From the NCBI GenBank assembly GCA_003254905.1, contig QANU01007956.1, forward strand, positions 5,960-69,959: a stretch of 64,000 bases of DNA. Direction: 5' to 3'. Source of the stretch: Nissolia schottii. Taxonomy: Eukaryota; Streptophyta; Magnoliopsida; Fabales; Fabaceae. Positions within the stretch are counted from its first letter, which is position 1, and every line of letters starts with the position of its first letter. Shown here piece by piece: positions 51,803-62,580 of this stretch. The notes below the pieces were generated by a model. That model was not told where the DNA came from. It did not search any database and saw nothing but the letters and a program-made list of their open reading frames with translations. Made by a program: the position numbers and the translations under genes.

Positions 51803-52813
51803 CCTCACTACAAGAAACGGAGGTAAAAGCGACAATTATGAAAGGATAAAACGGCACTTTCGAACCCCTGTTATTTCCTTCAACGGCGAGTGCGATGCCC
51901 ACCATAATTCACCTCGTCGTTCTTGCTAAAACGATAGTGAAGGTATAATCGTCATAGCACATACACCTCGTCATAATTGACAGCTAATAAAACGACAGTT
52001 CAAACACCATTTTCATTTTTAATTTACAGCGGTTAAACCTCCATAATTCAAAATCTTTTTTTTAAATTCATTTTATTCAGAATGCCAGTACAACGGGTCA
52101 ACCACCATTATGACTTAAAAATTACGGCGGTTCAACCTCCGCTTTTTTAAGTTTGATTTTTTTTTATAAAAAGAAAAATTCTGGTTTGTTTGAAAGATAA
52201 TTTACACCTAAATATATCTTTATAAAATATAAAAAAAAATAGTTAACACGACTTTAAAAAAGCAAGAATAATATCAAGAAATTACACCCCATTTGATATG
52301 ATCTCCATCAAATAATTTGGAATTTAAATTCCAGAAACTAAATGTGTAATATTCAAATCATAAGTAATGTTTCAACCCAAACATCATAAGTATCATTATA
52401 GCTAGAAGGATAAACCTTAACCTCTACATTATAGTAACTATATTTGATTCATTATGAGCACAAAAGAAAAAAAATGCTTCATTATGGGCTTGACTGTTCA
52501 ATTTCCGTGGTTGCTACCACCTGATGATCTCCTTACATTTAAAGGTGACTTTGGTTCACTTCCTATGTCTCCATTTTTTTTTTTTTCTGACAAGTCCTAT
52601 GTCACCATGAAAAATGTCGTTGCAAGTTACAAAAAAGCATCAGGTTAGAAAAACTTGAGTTATTGTCAATGAAAAAGCATAAGACAGAGAAACTCCCACA
52701 AGGCCTATAATCAGATAATAAACACAATTGTAAGAAATTATTAGCATGGAAACACTCAACAAAATGAACATTATAACACGAGGTTTCTAATTTTGTATGT
52801 AATTTAACAATAC

Positions 52814-53645
52814 CAGGAGCCACATATCCCTTTGGAAGTAAAACGAGCACCAAAGCTGCGATGAATAGTGTCAAATTTTGTAGCACTTCAATCCTTAGAA
52901 TTAAACACTTTGTGGTAGCATTAGAATGAAAGAACATTGTGGCATATGTCCACAAGCTTTACGTAGTTCTTGAAAAATCTGTTCCTCATGTTGAATGCCC
53001 TTATAGTAACCACACCAAGTAATGTCTCAGCTTGAAATTCATAAGAGGAGCTTTTGTAGTTCCATTTATCCTCATAAGTTTCCTTTTAGATGCTTGATAA
53101 TGTCTCTTATAACCAAAATATATAGTATTAATTATAAAATAAAAGCATAAAAAGCAGCCCATTGCACGAGCCTCCCAATTAGTGGAGTGTGGGAAGGATT
53201 CGAACATGTGACCTCCAACACACATGGTCGCAACCTTATTGGTGTGCTGAGGCTCACTCTCAAATTATAAAATTAAAGCATAGGCAGATAAAAAGCAATT
53301 GTTAGGTCTACTTGAACCTAGAAGTGAGAAAAAATTGGATAAACTTGAATATATTTTGAAGCCATCATAGCAAGAATGACAACAATGAGCATTTGCCAGG
53401 TGTCTGAAGCAATTATCCTAGTTATTGCTACAGGTTCAATTACTTCATCTCCTACAAAGATGGTTGCAAAAGCCATATCAAAATCCAAAAGACTCAAATA
53501 TGAGGAAGCCTAAAAATGAGAAAAACATATTGATATTAATTAGTGAAACAAATAATCTATATATAGATTAGAAATTAGTCATTCAATATCATCAATGTAA
53601 AATGAATCTTACTAGAGTCAAAATCCTTCCTACAGGGGTTGAGTC
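52814..53645 (-). pseudogene. ABCC (MRP-type) transporter gene fragment captured by the CACTA element
   Basis: Three exon-like blocks on the minus strand correspond, in order, to the second membrane domain of plant ABCC transporters. Block 1 (about 53645-53613) reads NDSTPVGRILTL. Block 2 (53509-53345) includes ASSYLSLLDFDMAFATIFV and IIASDTWQMLIVVILAMMAS, ending KYIQ. Block 3 (about 53118-52814) includes [16 protein letters not shown] and, later, [19 protein letters not shown] and [10 protein letters not shown]. Introns are still present (GTAAG donor after block 1, GTATT after block 3), so capture was at the DNA level. Block 3 is frameshifted around [11 protein letters not shown], and no ATP-binding cassette or Walker motif is present. 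Full-length ABCC proteins have about 1,500 residues; this is about 10% of one. Not functional as a transporter. Confidence 0.85.
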
Positions 53646-54560
53646 ATTGCAAGTTACAAAAGATGTTCACAAGGGGAAAGCTCACTAACCAAGACTTAAA
53701 AAGATATCTAACAAATATATCTAGCAAAACTTGGATTCCTAAGTCAAGCATAAGACAAAAAAAGTCAAATTAGCATGTAAAATGAATAAAAGTTAAACAC
53801 ACAGGGATGTGAAGCAAAGTTAAACATATTGGGGGTAAGACAGAGAAAGTCAAATTAGCATTGTTTTTCTATCCTATTAGTTTTTGGCCTAGAAGCAATA
53901 TGGCTTACATTGTTAGATTAGGCATTGTTGGCGGAGATAATAATCGTTGTGGTTTTCTCTCTATACAATAGCACTTAACTTTAACATGATCAAGCAAAGT
54001 GGTGAAATGAATATTCATTCAGATATGAGGCATATCTTCCTCAATCATAACTCACTGACTATATCCATTGTCTTTATTGTTTGTTATTCAATTGTGCTTG
54101 GAGTTTGCCTTATTAAATTTTTAGGTGAAAACAACGAAGATTACTTACATTGCAAGAAGGAACCATGCCTCAAAGGCGCCACTTGAATAAATGAATAATA
54201 ATAAAAAGTAAAAACAAAAACAATACATACATAAATAAAAGTAGAATAAAGGAAAAATAGAAGAAGAAAAGGAACTGAAGACCTAAGTGGCTATGAGTGA
54301 AGGTGTCCCATATGCTTGGCTCTTGCCACATTCATTTGCTACACCTTCATACTTCACACTCCGATCACAATGAGAAACAAAAAATGAAAAGACCAAAAAA
54401 AAAAAACACAAAAAAAATTCAAATTAGAAAGCAAAACCTAGTAAGTTAAACAAGTTGTCCCAAATAAGATTGCTGCAATTGTAATTCAACAAATTAATGC
54501 TACAAATTATTTCTATGTCTGCATAACTTGAAAATTTTTGTATCCTTACTCTGCACCTTC

Positions 54561-56361
54561 GGTAACAATCTCAGAAATTATTATCGGAACGCAAGGGACT
54601 AGTTCCCTTACGAAAGCCTCCTAACGTGCTAATCATGAAAAATGCGCAGCTTTTATAAATAAATAAAAAATACTTTTAAATAAAATCTAAACATCACAAT
54701 ATAATATGAACAAAAGATCCTTTACAAGATACGAAATATATATAATTCAAAATGCGTTACACTCTACTTGTAGTCCACCACTGGAGCACTCTAAAGACTA
54801 ACATGAATATAAATTATCCTAAAGACTGAAATAACTTAAGAATACTTCATGATAACATGAAGCTCACAAAGAGTGCAAACTGCTACGATCTATGGAATAA
54901 GCGGCGTATCTTCGTCAATGGTGTTTGAAAAATATGGTGAGTCATCACTCAATGAATGACAAACCTCACACTGACATGGGACATTTCGTAACTATAGCAT
55001 GCAAATGCAATACATAATATATATCAATCATGAAAACATTCATATAATAATAAGAATAATCATCTTAAAAATATTTAAGAACATAAGCAAGGTTCTCTAG
55101 ATAGACATTCCGAGCATTACGTTTTAGTTATTCCTGAAATGTCTAAGATTTACGGTCTTAACCTAATCTACATGACATGATACATGATACATGACACCGG
55201 GCATCACGGGCTGCCATGTCTGGGCTTTACGGTCTTACCCTAAATCAACACGAATCCTATTCTACTTTACGATCGTACAAACTATATTAGGGCCAACGTA
55301 TGTTGTCGCTAACTTACAGTTCTATTTTAAATATCCTCCCTTGAAAACAGTTTTAAATACATAACATGATCATCATAACATAATTCTTATACTGATAACA
55401 TAACATGACTTAATATCTTTAAGTGTTTTATCTTAGAAAAATAAAGGTAGGCTAAACTCTCATGCTTAGGAAGGTTGCGAGGTAAGAGAGGTGCGTCACA
55501 ATGGACATTTTAAGTACCAAGTCCTGTTCTTAGCCCAAACCTTTCCTTAAATAATTCTTCTCCCACTAGAATCTTTCCTTAACCATGATATTTTATTAAG
55601 GGTTTAACTAAACAATATGAATAACTATATCGCTTAATACTAATCATACACACACGACATAAATACATTTAATGCAATAAAATATGTGGTCTCATGTGGT
55701 TCTAAATATAGTTTCATGATTTTATAAAAATAGCTTCGTAAATATCTATTTCATAAATGAAGATTTTCTAAATAAATAATCATGAGAAAATATATAATTA
55801 AATAAAAGAATAACTAACTTCATAAATACATAAATAAAACAATAAATTCCACCTCCTAGAATTTTATAAAACATGCATAAATAAAATAATGCTAAAATAA
55901 ATAAATAACTTTAAAAATAAATGCATGGTCTAAAATAAACCGCAAAGAAAGTCACTCACCTGAAAATGACTGAACGCTAAGGAGCACTAACCTAGGAGCT
56001 CCTGACACCCTACGTAGAGGCACTGTTTCACCATAAACGGAAGACGAGAGGGAGAAAAAATTAAAAAAATATAATTAGAGCGAAAAATCTCACAAAAGTG
56101 TGACCTTCCAAGCTCTAGAGTAAATTAACAAGTGTAAACACTCACGGGAAGTCTCTATATATATAGGGGAGGGAGAAACCCCATTCTATAGCTATAAACG
56201 ATGTACGACTAATTTTTCAACGTGTTGCAGCGCTCCCTGGGCGCCGCGGCGCCCCCTTACGCCGCGCCACTACAGCGCGCTTGCCTTGCTGTCGCACATC
56301 TCGCGTGAGATGTCTTCCACGTCTCGCGCAAGACACCCCTATTTATTTTTGGGTTGTGACA
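54561..56361 (-). mobile_element. LTR-like insertion (probable solo LTR) nested in the CACTA element
   Basis: Read on the minus strand, it opens TGTCACAACCCAAAAATAAA, a common start of plant Ty3/Gypsy LTRs, and ends GAGATTGTTACC. It is flanked by the 5-bp direct repeat CCTTC (54,556-54,560 and 56,362-56,366), the duplication size LTR elements make. Size 1,801 bp; no coding domain. A GC-rich block with SacII/BssHII-like words lies near its start (56,230-56,330). A solo LTR left by recombination is the simplest reading; a miniature non-coding LTR element is the alternative. Confidence 0.65.
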
Positions 56362-57533
56362 CCTTCATGTACCAAAATTCATAGACTGTTTTTGATAATA
56401 GTACCATAAGCTAGAAATCCATATTGGATTTTAGAGTCTCAAATTCCAACTTCCTTATTCTTATGCAAATCTAGAAATAATTGCTAGACTTAACAAGGAA
56501 CAAATTTCATATTTTGAGTCAAGAAAATAACCCTAAACCCACATGATAAGATGGCAAAGTTCTATCCATCCAGTAATGAAAAGGGAATTCTTCAAGTAAT
56601 GTACAAAATGAGGCAATAATTTTGGGATTAAATTAAAAATAAAAGTTAATAAAACAAACCTAGGGTTTCATAAAAAGGAAGAGAAGAAAAAGAAAATAGA
56701 AAACGTCTCTCCCTCTGAATTTAAATAGTGAACAAGATAAGAGACGTTCTCAAACCCTACACCTAACATTCAGTTCTTGGAAACAACTACAATAATCGCT
56801 TAAGTTCCCAAGATAAACATAGATTTTCAATTTAGAATTAATGTCTTGTTCTAAATCAATTCCAGGCATATTTGACAAAAGAACCTGAGGCCTATTCACG
56901 ATTCAATGAATCACATCATAGATTCAATTCAAGATTATACATATATTAGCTACGCAAGATTATGTAGAAAGGAAAATGAGAAATAAGGAGAAATAGAACA
57001 TGAATCTCACTCTTTCACCGACAGACACGATGACGTCAAGCTGCTACAGAGGCGAAGATGCTAGGGTGTTTGAAGACGAGCACGTTGAAGCGATGCAAAG
57101 CCGAACAACCTGGGCTCAACAGAGACGACAACGTCAAGCCGCAGGGGAGACTACAACGTCAAGCGCGATTTAAGCGGCCAGCTGCACGGGAGAGTGAAAA
57201 AGAGAAGAACGATGCCAAGCACAGTTTGAGAGAAGAGGAAAAGAGAGGGGAAGCGGCGGCGACGCAGGAGAGTGAAATCGCGAGGCTCAGAGTAAAAATT
57301 GAGGGGAAGGGAAAGGGAAATTAAGTTTGGGCAAATACGGCGATTTAAACGCCCTTAGTGAGCTTCAGTGGACCAATACAGTTTTAATGGGTCAATACGG
57401 CAGTTTTAAGTGTTGTTATTTCCTCACCATTTATGCCGAGTATAATTACTCGCTGTTTCTCATGATAAAACGACGGTTATAAAGAACCGCCCTTTTAAAA
57501 CCGTCGTTTTATCCTCCGTTTCTTTTAGTGCCT

Positions 57534-58463
57534 TAATTTATTTTTAGTTATACAATTTTCCCAATTTTCATGAGGTTAAAGAAGCGTGAAACATGCACAA
57601 CTAAAAACTTTGAGAGAACTGTAATCTGAAAAAAATGATAGAAATGCACAAAAGAAAAAGTATTATCACGGAAGAATAAAGACCGCTAATAACATAGACA
57701 ACAGTTAGAGCAGTTTCACCCAAACACGTTCAAGACGAGACTAATCAAAAAGTAGTTTTGACAAGAAAATGTGGTGTTAGAAACCATTTGCAAGTCTCTA
57801 AAATAAAGTGAATTGTAAAGTGTAAAATTAAAGGTAATGTCGGTAACTAGGTAAGTGTGTCAGAAATAAATAAAGTAGCCATGTAAAAAATATAGGGCCA
57901 CTAAGGTTATGTAAAATTAAAGTGAGTACTTATTATAATTTTATTTCATAAAGTCTTGCTTAATAGTATATTACTTATTTCATACCTGTACCTGTATTCA
58001 GTACCGTACCCGTTCTGTGCAACATAGCCTAACATCAAGACCTTGTAAGAATTTCTAGTTGGGTTGCTAGGAGAGTGTCGCCCACTTTTGCTTATTGGGC
58101 AACTTTGTTGACGCATGCCGTGTTTGTAAATATGTTAATCACAGTAACATATAATTCATAACTCATCACATACATACACTATAATGCGTTGATTGATTCA
58201 TAAATTACATTTTGCAAGGATACATCTCTTGATTCACTTGATCACTATTATCGATTCTGACGCGACAAATCATTGATGCATCAAGATGTGAAGTCAAAGA
58301 GATGTCAAGTCAGATCAGAAGCACTCCAAAAATGGCTTTTATAGTGGAACTATTTCCAGCTTCCACTCAACCACAATGCCAACTGGAGTCTACCAAGAAT
58401 AAGGTTCCTCTTTCAATTTCCAGGTCAAGATCCTTATTCGATTTTATGTTTCTATTTATTTAT
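57534..58463. other. Intergenic between CACTA element and DXS 3' end
   Basis: AT-rich, no gene recognised. The 3' UTR of the DXS gene must lie at its right edge. AATAAA words in minus-strand sense overlap and follow the stop codon (58,453-58,468). Confidence 0.5.
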
Positions 58464-61400
58464 TTATTTGAACAGAAGCGCTTCTTTTGGCTTTCCCATA
58501 AGGGACAACACTGTGGCTGCAATGTGCTTTGATGAAAGTCCAGCTTGTTCTGTCTGATCTTGCGGCGATCCATGTTCAATGTATCTATCAGGAAGCATCA
58601 TTGCTCTCCACTGCACCAAAAATATGACAGATTGGAATTGGAATTGGACTAGTGAGGGTAACATAGGACTTGGAGGAGTAAACAATAATGTTAATATATA
58701 AAACTATTCAATTGTCTCAGGTCAATAACTTCAACTTTTGAGGAATAGGATTTTTGACATGGTATCAGAGTCTCTAAGGTCAAGTGGTCTAGAATTCGAT
58801 TCCTGCCACTCCCATTCTTCTAAACAAAATAGAATTTCAGCACAAAGATTGTCCACGCCTCAAGCCCAAAGGGCTATTGCGTGAAGGGGACGTTTTAATA
58901 TATAAAATCATTCCATTGTTTCTATCCAACAACTTTTAATTTTTGGGAGAAATGGTTCTTGATCAATAATAATTTGAAAATTTGAAATCATGGAAAGAGT
59001 GACTTGTTCAAAGAATGAAGTTTTACCTTTAGAGGTCCGTCAAGGATACCAGCTAAGCTTAAGAATTGTGAAACATGCGATGCAAAGCCTCCAATAGAAC
59101 CCTCTTCCGCAGTGATGAGTATTTCATGCTCCTTAGCTAGTAGCTTAATGAGTCCAGTATCCAAAGGCTTGCAGAACCTAGCATCAGCAACTGTCACATA
59201 AACTCCTAGTTTTTTTAGCATTTCTGCAGCTTGGAGGCATTGCTGAACTATAAAACCATATCCCAAAATAGCAACTCTGCTTCCTTGTGTCAAAATTCTG
59301 CCCTTTCCAATCTACATAACAAAAAAAATGAAGGAAAAAAAGTAACTTCAATTCAGTTGCTTAACTATCCATGTCATGAAGATTCTACTAGGTTTTACGT
59401 TGACTTTCAACTGCACAACCTCTTCTTTTATTTGGGCTTGCAACCGACTATGTAAAAGATTTTCAATAAAACACAACATAGGCAAAGTTGCTTAACTGTA
59501 CAACATCCTATTTGGAAAATGTTCTGTTAGTTACTTATGCTAACCTCAAGTGGGGTTCCTTTGTTATTGAGAGGAAGAATGGCTCCAATTCCATTGCCCC
59601 GAGGGAATCTAAAGCAACTTGGCCTGTCATCTATGGCTGCAGCTGTTGCAACCATGTGCATCAGCTCAGCTTCATCTGATGGAGCCATGACCACCATGTT
59701 GGGCAAGCATGCCATGAAACTTATATCAAATGCTCCACAATGGGTTGGTCCATCTGCACCAACCAAACCAGCTCTATCCATAGCGAACCGGACCGGTAGC
59801 TTCTGAAGATCTACATCATGGACCACCTTCATACCCAATCATGAATCACACTAGTAAGTTTTTTTTTTTTTTCTTATGATAATTAACAACCACTATATTG
59901 ACATAGAGAATAAACCAGTCTGGCCTATGTTTAGGTTAATCCTCACCTGATCATATCCGCGTTGCAGGAATGATGAATAGATAGCACAAAATGGTTTGAG
60001 GCCTTCTGCAGCTAGACCAGCTGCAAATGTAACAGCATGTTGTTCAGCTATCCCTACGTCGAAGCATCGGTCTGGAAACCTCTTCTGGAAATAATTTAGG
60101 CCAGTCCCACCACCCATTGCCGCGTGGATGGCTACTATCTTATTGTCTATTTCAGCTTCTTTTATCAAAGATTCAGCAAAGTACTGAGTGTATGAAAGTG
60201 TAGAGGATTTTGGCTTAAACTGGTGGCCTGTTATTGGATCAAACTTGACAACACCTGAAAGTGTGAGAGACTATGAGCATCTTGAGAATACTAACTATAA
60301 TTTTGTTAAGATAAATGAATTCCAATCTTACCATGCATTTTATCAGCCGCTGCTTCAGCCGGAGGGTATCCCTTCCCTTTCTCTGTCACAACGTGGATCA
60401 AAACAGGACCTGGCGCAGGCATTGCTTTCACTTTTTCAAAAATGGTGACCAAGTCTTCAATGTTATGACCATCCACAGGGCCAATGTAGTACAAGCCAAG
60501 CTCCTCAAAAAATGTAGAACCAGAACCGCTGATCATACCTCTTGCATACTCGTCTACTTTTGCGGCAACTTGGTGTGTTTGTCCTCCTATTTGCTTTGTG
60601 ATGCTCTTTACCAAGTATGAAATTAGAGTAAATCAGAAAAATTCCACAGGGTATGGAAATTTGACCTAAGTACTGAAACTATGACGTTGGCTAGAAAGAC
60701 AAGTTTGAGAGGCTTACTTTTGCAGCTTCTCGAAGTTTGCGGAACTGCGTGCTTGCTTGGATTTTGGTTAAGGTGCTACTAAGGGCTCCAACTGGAGTTG
60801 CAGGCCCATCAAGTGTTGCAGTTGGTAATGAAACTTGCTTGTTGTCATTTAGTATAACTATCAGGTTAGCATCTAGGAATCCTGCATTGTTCATGGCCTC
60901 ATAAGCTTGGCCTGCAGTCATTGCTCCATCTCCGATCACTGAAATGACGCTGTTGTTCTTTCCTAATAGATCCCTTGCAACTGCCATGCCTATCAATTTT
61001 TTTTGGTCACAAAAAGCAAGAGATAACATCAAAATTGTTGTTCACTGTGTGAGAAAAATGTATCCACACCTTAATTTGATTAAAATAAGAAATTGTATGG
61101 AAATTAGGATTCAAGAATCTTACCAAGACCAGCAGATATACTTGTAGAACTATGTCCTACCCCAAAAGCATCATGAACACTCTCGTCCCTTTTAGGAAAG
61201 CCAGCTAGCCCTGAAGTCTTCCTAATGGTGTGCATCTTAGACCTTCTACCTGTGAGAATCTTGTGTGGGTACGCCTGCAATTTTTTTTGCTTCTTAGACC
61301 CTCTTAACACATGGCATAACACTTGATATGATAATTATGGAGGAATATGAAACAATATCAAATTTGTTACAAACAACAAATTTCTCCACATGAATCCAGT

Positions 61401-62336
61401 TTACAAATTACACGTCTTTCAAAAAACCTTCCTTTCGCCGAGAGCTAGTAGCTCAAGTGCAATCTCCCTTGGTCAAGTGCCAAGGGGTAAGTTCAAGGAG
61501 CCTTGTTCGATTCTTCTGAGGAACATATAAAATGTGTCCGACCAACCCTACTATTTATGGTAAAAGAAAAATAAAAAAAAAACTTCATTTCTATTTGATA
61601 TCTATTCCAAAGCAAGAGGTAACAAAGTCCACTAACCTGGTGGCCAACATCCCATATAATCTTGTCTTCAGGGGTGTTGAAAACATGATGCAGAGCCACT
61701 GATAACTCCACCACCCCCAAACTTGAGCTAAGATGCCCACCAGTGTTTGACACAGTGTAAACAATGTCTGCCCTTAGCTCGCCTGCAAGTTGTTCAAGAT
61801 CCTGAAAATATGCATCTAGAAAACTCACAAACAAGAAAAGAAATGATAGAAAATAACTGTTGTGTGTGTCAGCCATAGACAATAAATAATGAAATATGCG
61901 AATGGTTACCTGTGTGGACAGATTCTTCATATGCAGTGGGTAATTGATTGTGTCCAGCAATGGTGTTGCTGGTTTCTCTGCTGAGTAATTGATCTTCCAC
62001 CCATCCTTCTCTTTCCTTATACTAGTCCTTTCCCCATCACCTGAGCAACTTGCCGAAGAAGCTCTCACACAGAACTGGACATAGACACAAATATCCAATC
62101 ATACATCAGCAGCCATAACTTAAGAAGGAAATGAGAGAACCATGATATATCATTGTGTCTTTTCATCAAATGGTTAATGGGTTTGTTCATGAGAAGCAGT
62201 TGAAACCTTAGCAATAAGAACATGTGTATGTGATTAACTAACCAACCTGTTTTCTGCAACCACGGTTTGGAGTTGGAGCTTTGTGGCATCGGGCAAAAGA
62301 ATGATTTGGCTTAGCAAAGGTACCACAAAAGGCCAT
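58464..62336 (-). CDS. DXS: 1-deoxy-D-xylulose-5-phosphate synthase, plastid, complete 10-exon gene
   Basis: Exons: 62336-62247, 62074-61910, 61801-61637, 61274-61124, 60989-60718, 60605-60332, 60254-59947, 59826-59545, 59311-59027 and 58610-58464. They total 2,139 nt, 712 residues, in one frame with GT-AG introns. The enzyme condenses pyruvate and glyceraldehyde 3-phosphate using thiamine diphosphate, the first step of the plastid MEP isoprenoid pathway. The N-terminus ([19 protein letters not shown]) looks like a chloroplast transit peptide of about 50-60 residues. Visible motifs: [15 protein letters not shown] (exons 3-4), [15 protein letters not shown], thiamine-diphosphate GDGAMTAGQ (residues about 210-218) with [28 protein letters not shown], and [15 protein letters not shown] (about 492-506). 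[21 protein letters not shown] near the mature start is typical of the DXS2-type clade, which is often linked to specialised isoprenoids. Full length and intact. A TRIM-like element lies in the last intron. Confidence 0.96.
58689..58965 (+). mobile_element. TRIM-like miniature LTR element in DXS intron 9
   Basis: A short terminal repeat TGTTAATATATAAAACTATT...TTTTTGACA (58,689-58,759) is followed directly by the tRNA-Met-type primer-binding site TGGTATCAGAG (58,760). An internal stretch of about 120 bp ends in the polypurine GAAGGGGA (58,883-58,890). A second, diverged terminal repeat (58,891-58,965, TTTTAATATATAAAATCATT) follows. AATAA-type words flank both ends. It carries no coding sequence, lies opposite to the gene and leaves the exons and splice sites untouched. 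Old and degenerate. Confidence 0.6.
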
Positions 62337-62580
62337 GGTTTCAACTTTCAAGTCAACGAGAGAGAGAGAGAGAAAGAGAAAAAAGAAGGGGAATGATGTT
62401 TTTATTGTATGTATGTATGCAGAAAGTGACCAGAGCTACCTACGTGGTTAGCTCTTGCATATAAACTATGGGTGGAACCTGGAACTGTCCCATACATATG
62501 TCGAGAAAATAAGGCCTAAAGAAACCAACCACAGCTGAAGATTTTCCCCCTTCATCTCTGTGTCTTTGGGTCTAGACGTC
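62337..62580 (-). promoter_or_regulatory. DXS 5' UTR and core promoter (inferred)
   Basis: Upstream of the ATG (minus sense) lies a CT-rich leader (CTCTCTCTCTCTCGTTG, 62,357-62,373 plus flanking TTTCTC), common in plant 5' UTRs. A TATA-like TTTATATG (about 62,458-62,466) lies about 125 bp upstream of the ATG, which would put transcription start near 62,430. Inferred from motif and spacing only. Confidence 0.4.

Larger units (their letters stand above)
51806..57530. mobile_element. CACTA (CMC/EnSpm-type) DNA transposon, non-autonomous, with captured gene fragment
   Basis: The left end reads CACTACAAGAAACGGAGG and the right end, in reverse complement, CACTAAAAGAAACGGAGG. The CACTA terminus, 3-bp target duplication CCT (51,803-51,805 and 57,531-57,533) and the subterminal clusters of ACGGCGGTTT/AAAACGACGG words in both orientations are diagnostic of this superfamily. 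I recognise no TnpA/TnpD-type transposase, so it is probably mobilised only in trans. It is 5,725 bp long, of which 1.8 kb is a nested LTR-like insertion, so the element proper is about 3.9 kb. It carries three exons of an ABCC transporter gene. Frames of 88 and 79 codons inside (57,058-57,324; 53,947-54,186) match nothing I know. Confidence 0.9.

Noticed and set aside
53947-54186. 79-codon frame inside the CACTA element
   Set aside because: No recognisable domain and no exon structure. It could be a further captured fragment, but nothing supports it.
57058-57324. 88-codon charged frame in the CACTA right arm
   Set aside because: Low-complexity Lys/Glu/Arg-rich, no family match, inside the subterminal region of a non-autonomous transposon.
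58751-58800. tRNA gene or tRNA-derived SINE (TGGTATCAGAG with GATTCGATTCC-like words)
   Set aside because: No cloverleaf can be drawn. The flanking short terminal repeats and purine tract fit a TRIM element with a tRNA-Met primer-binding site better.
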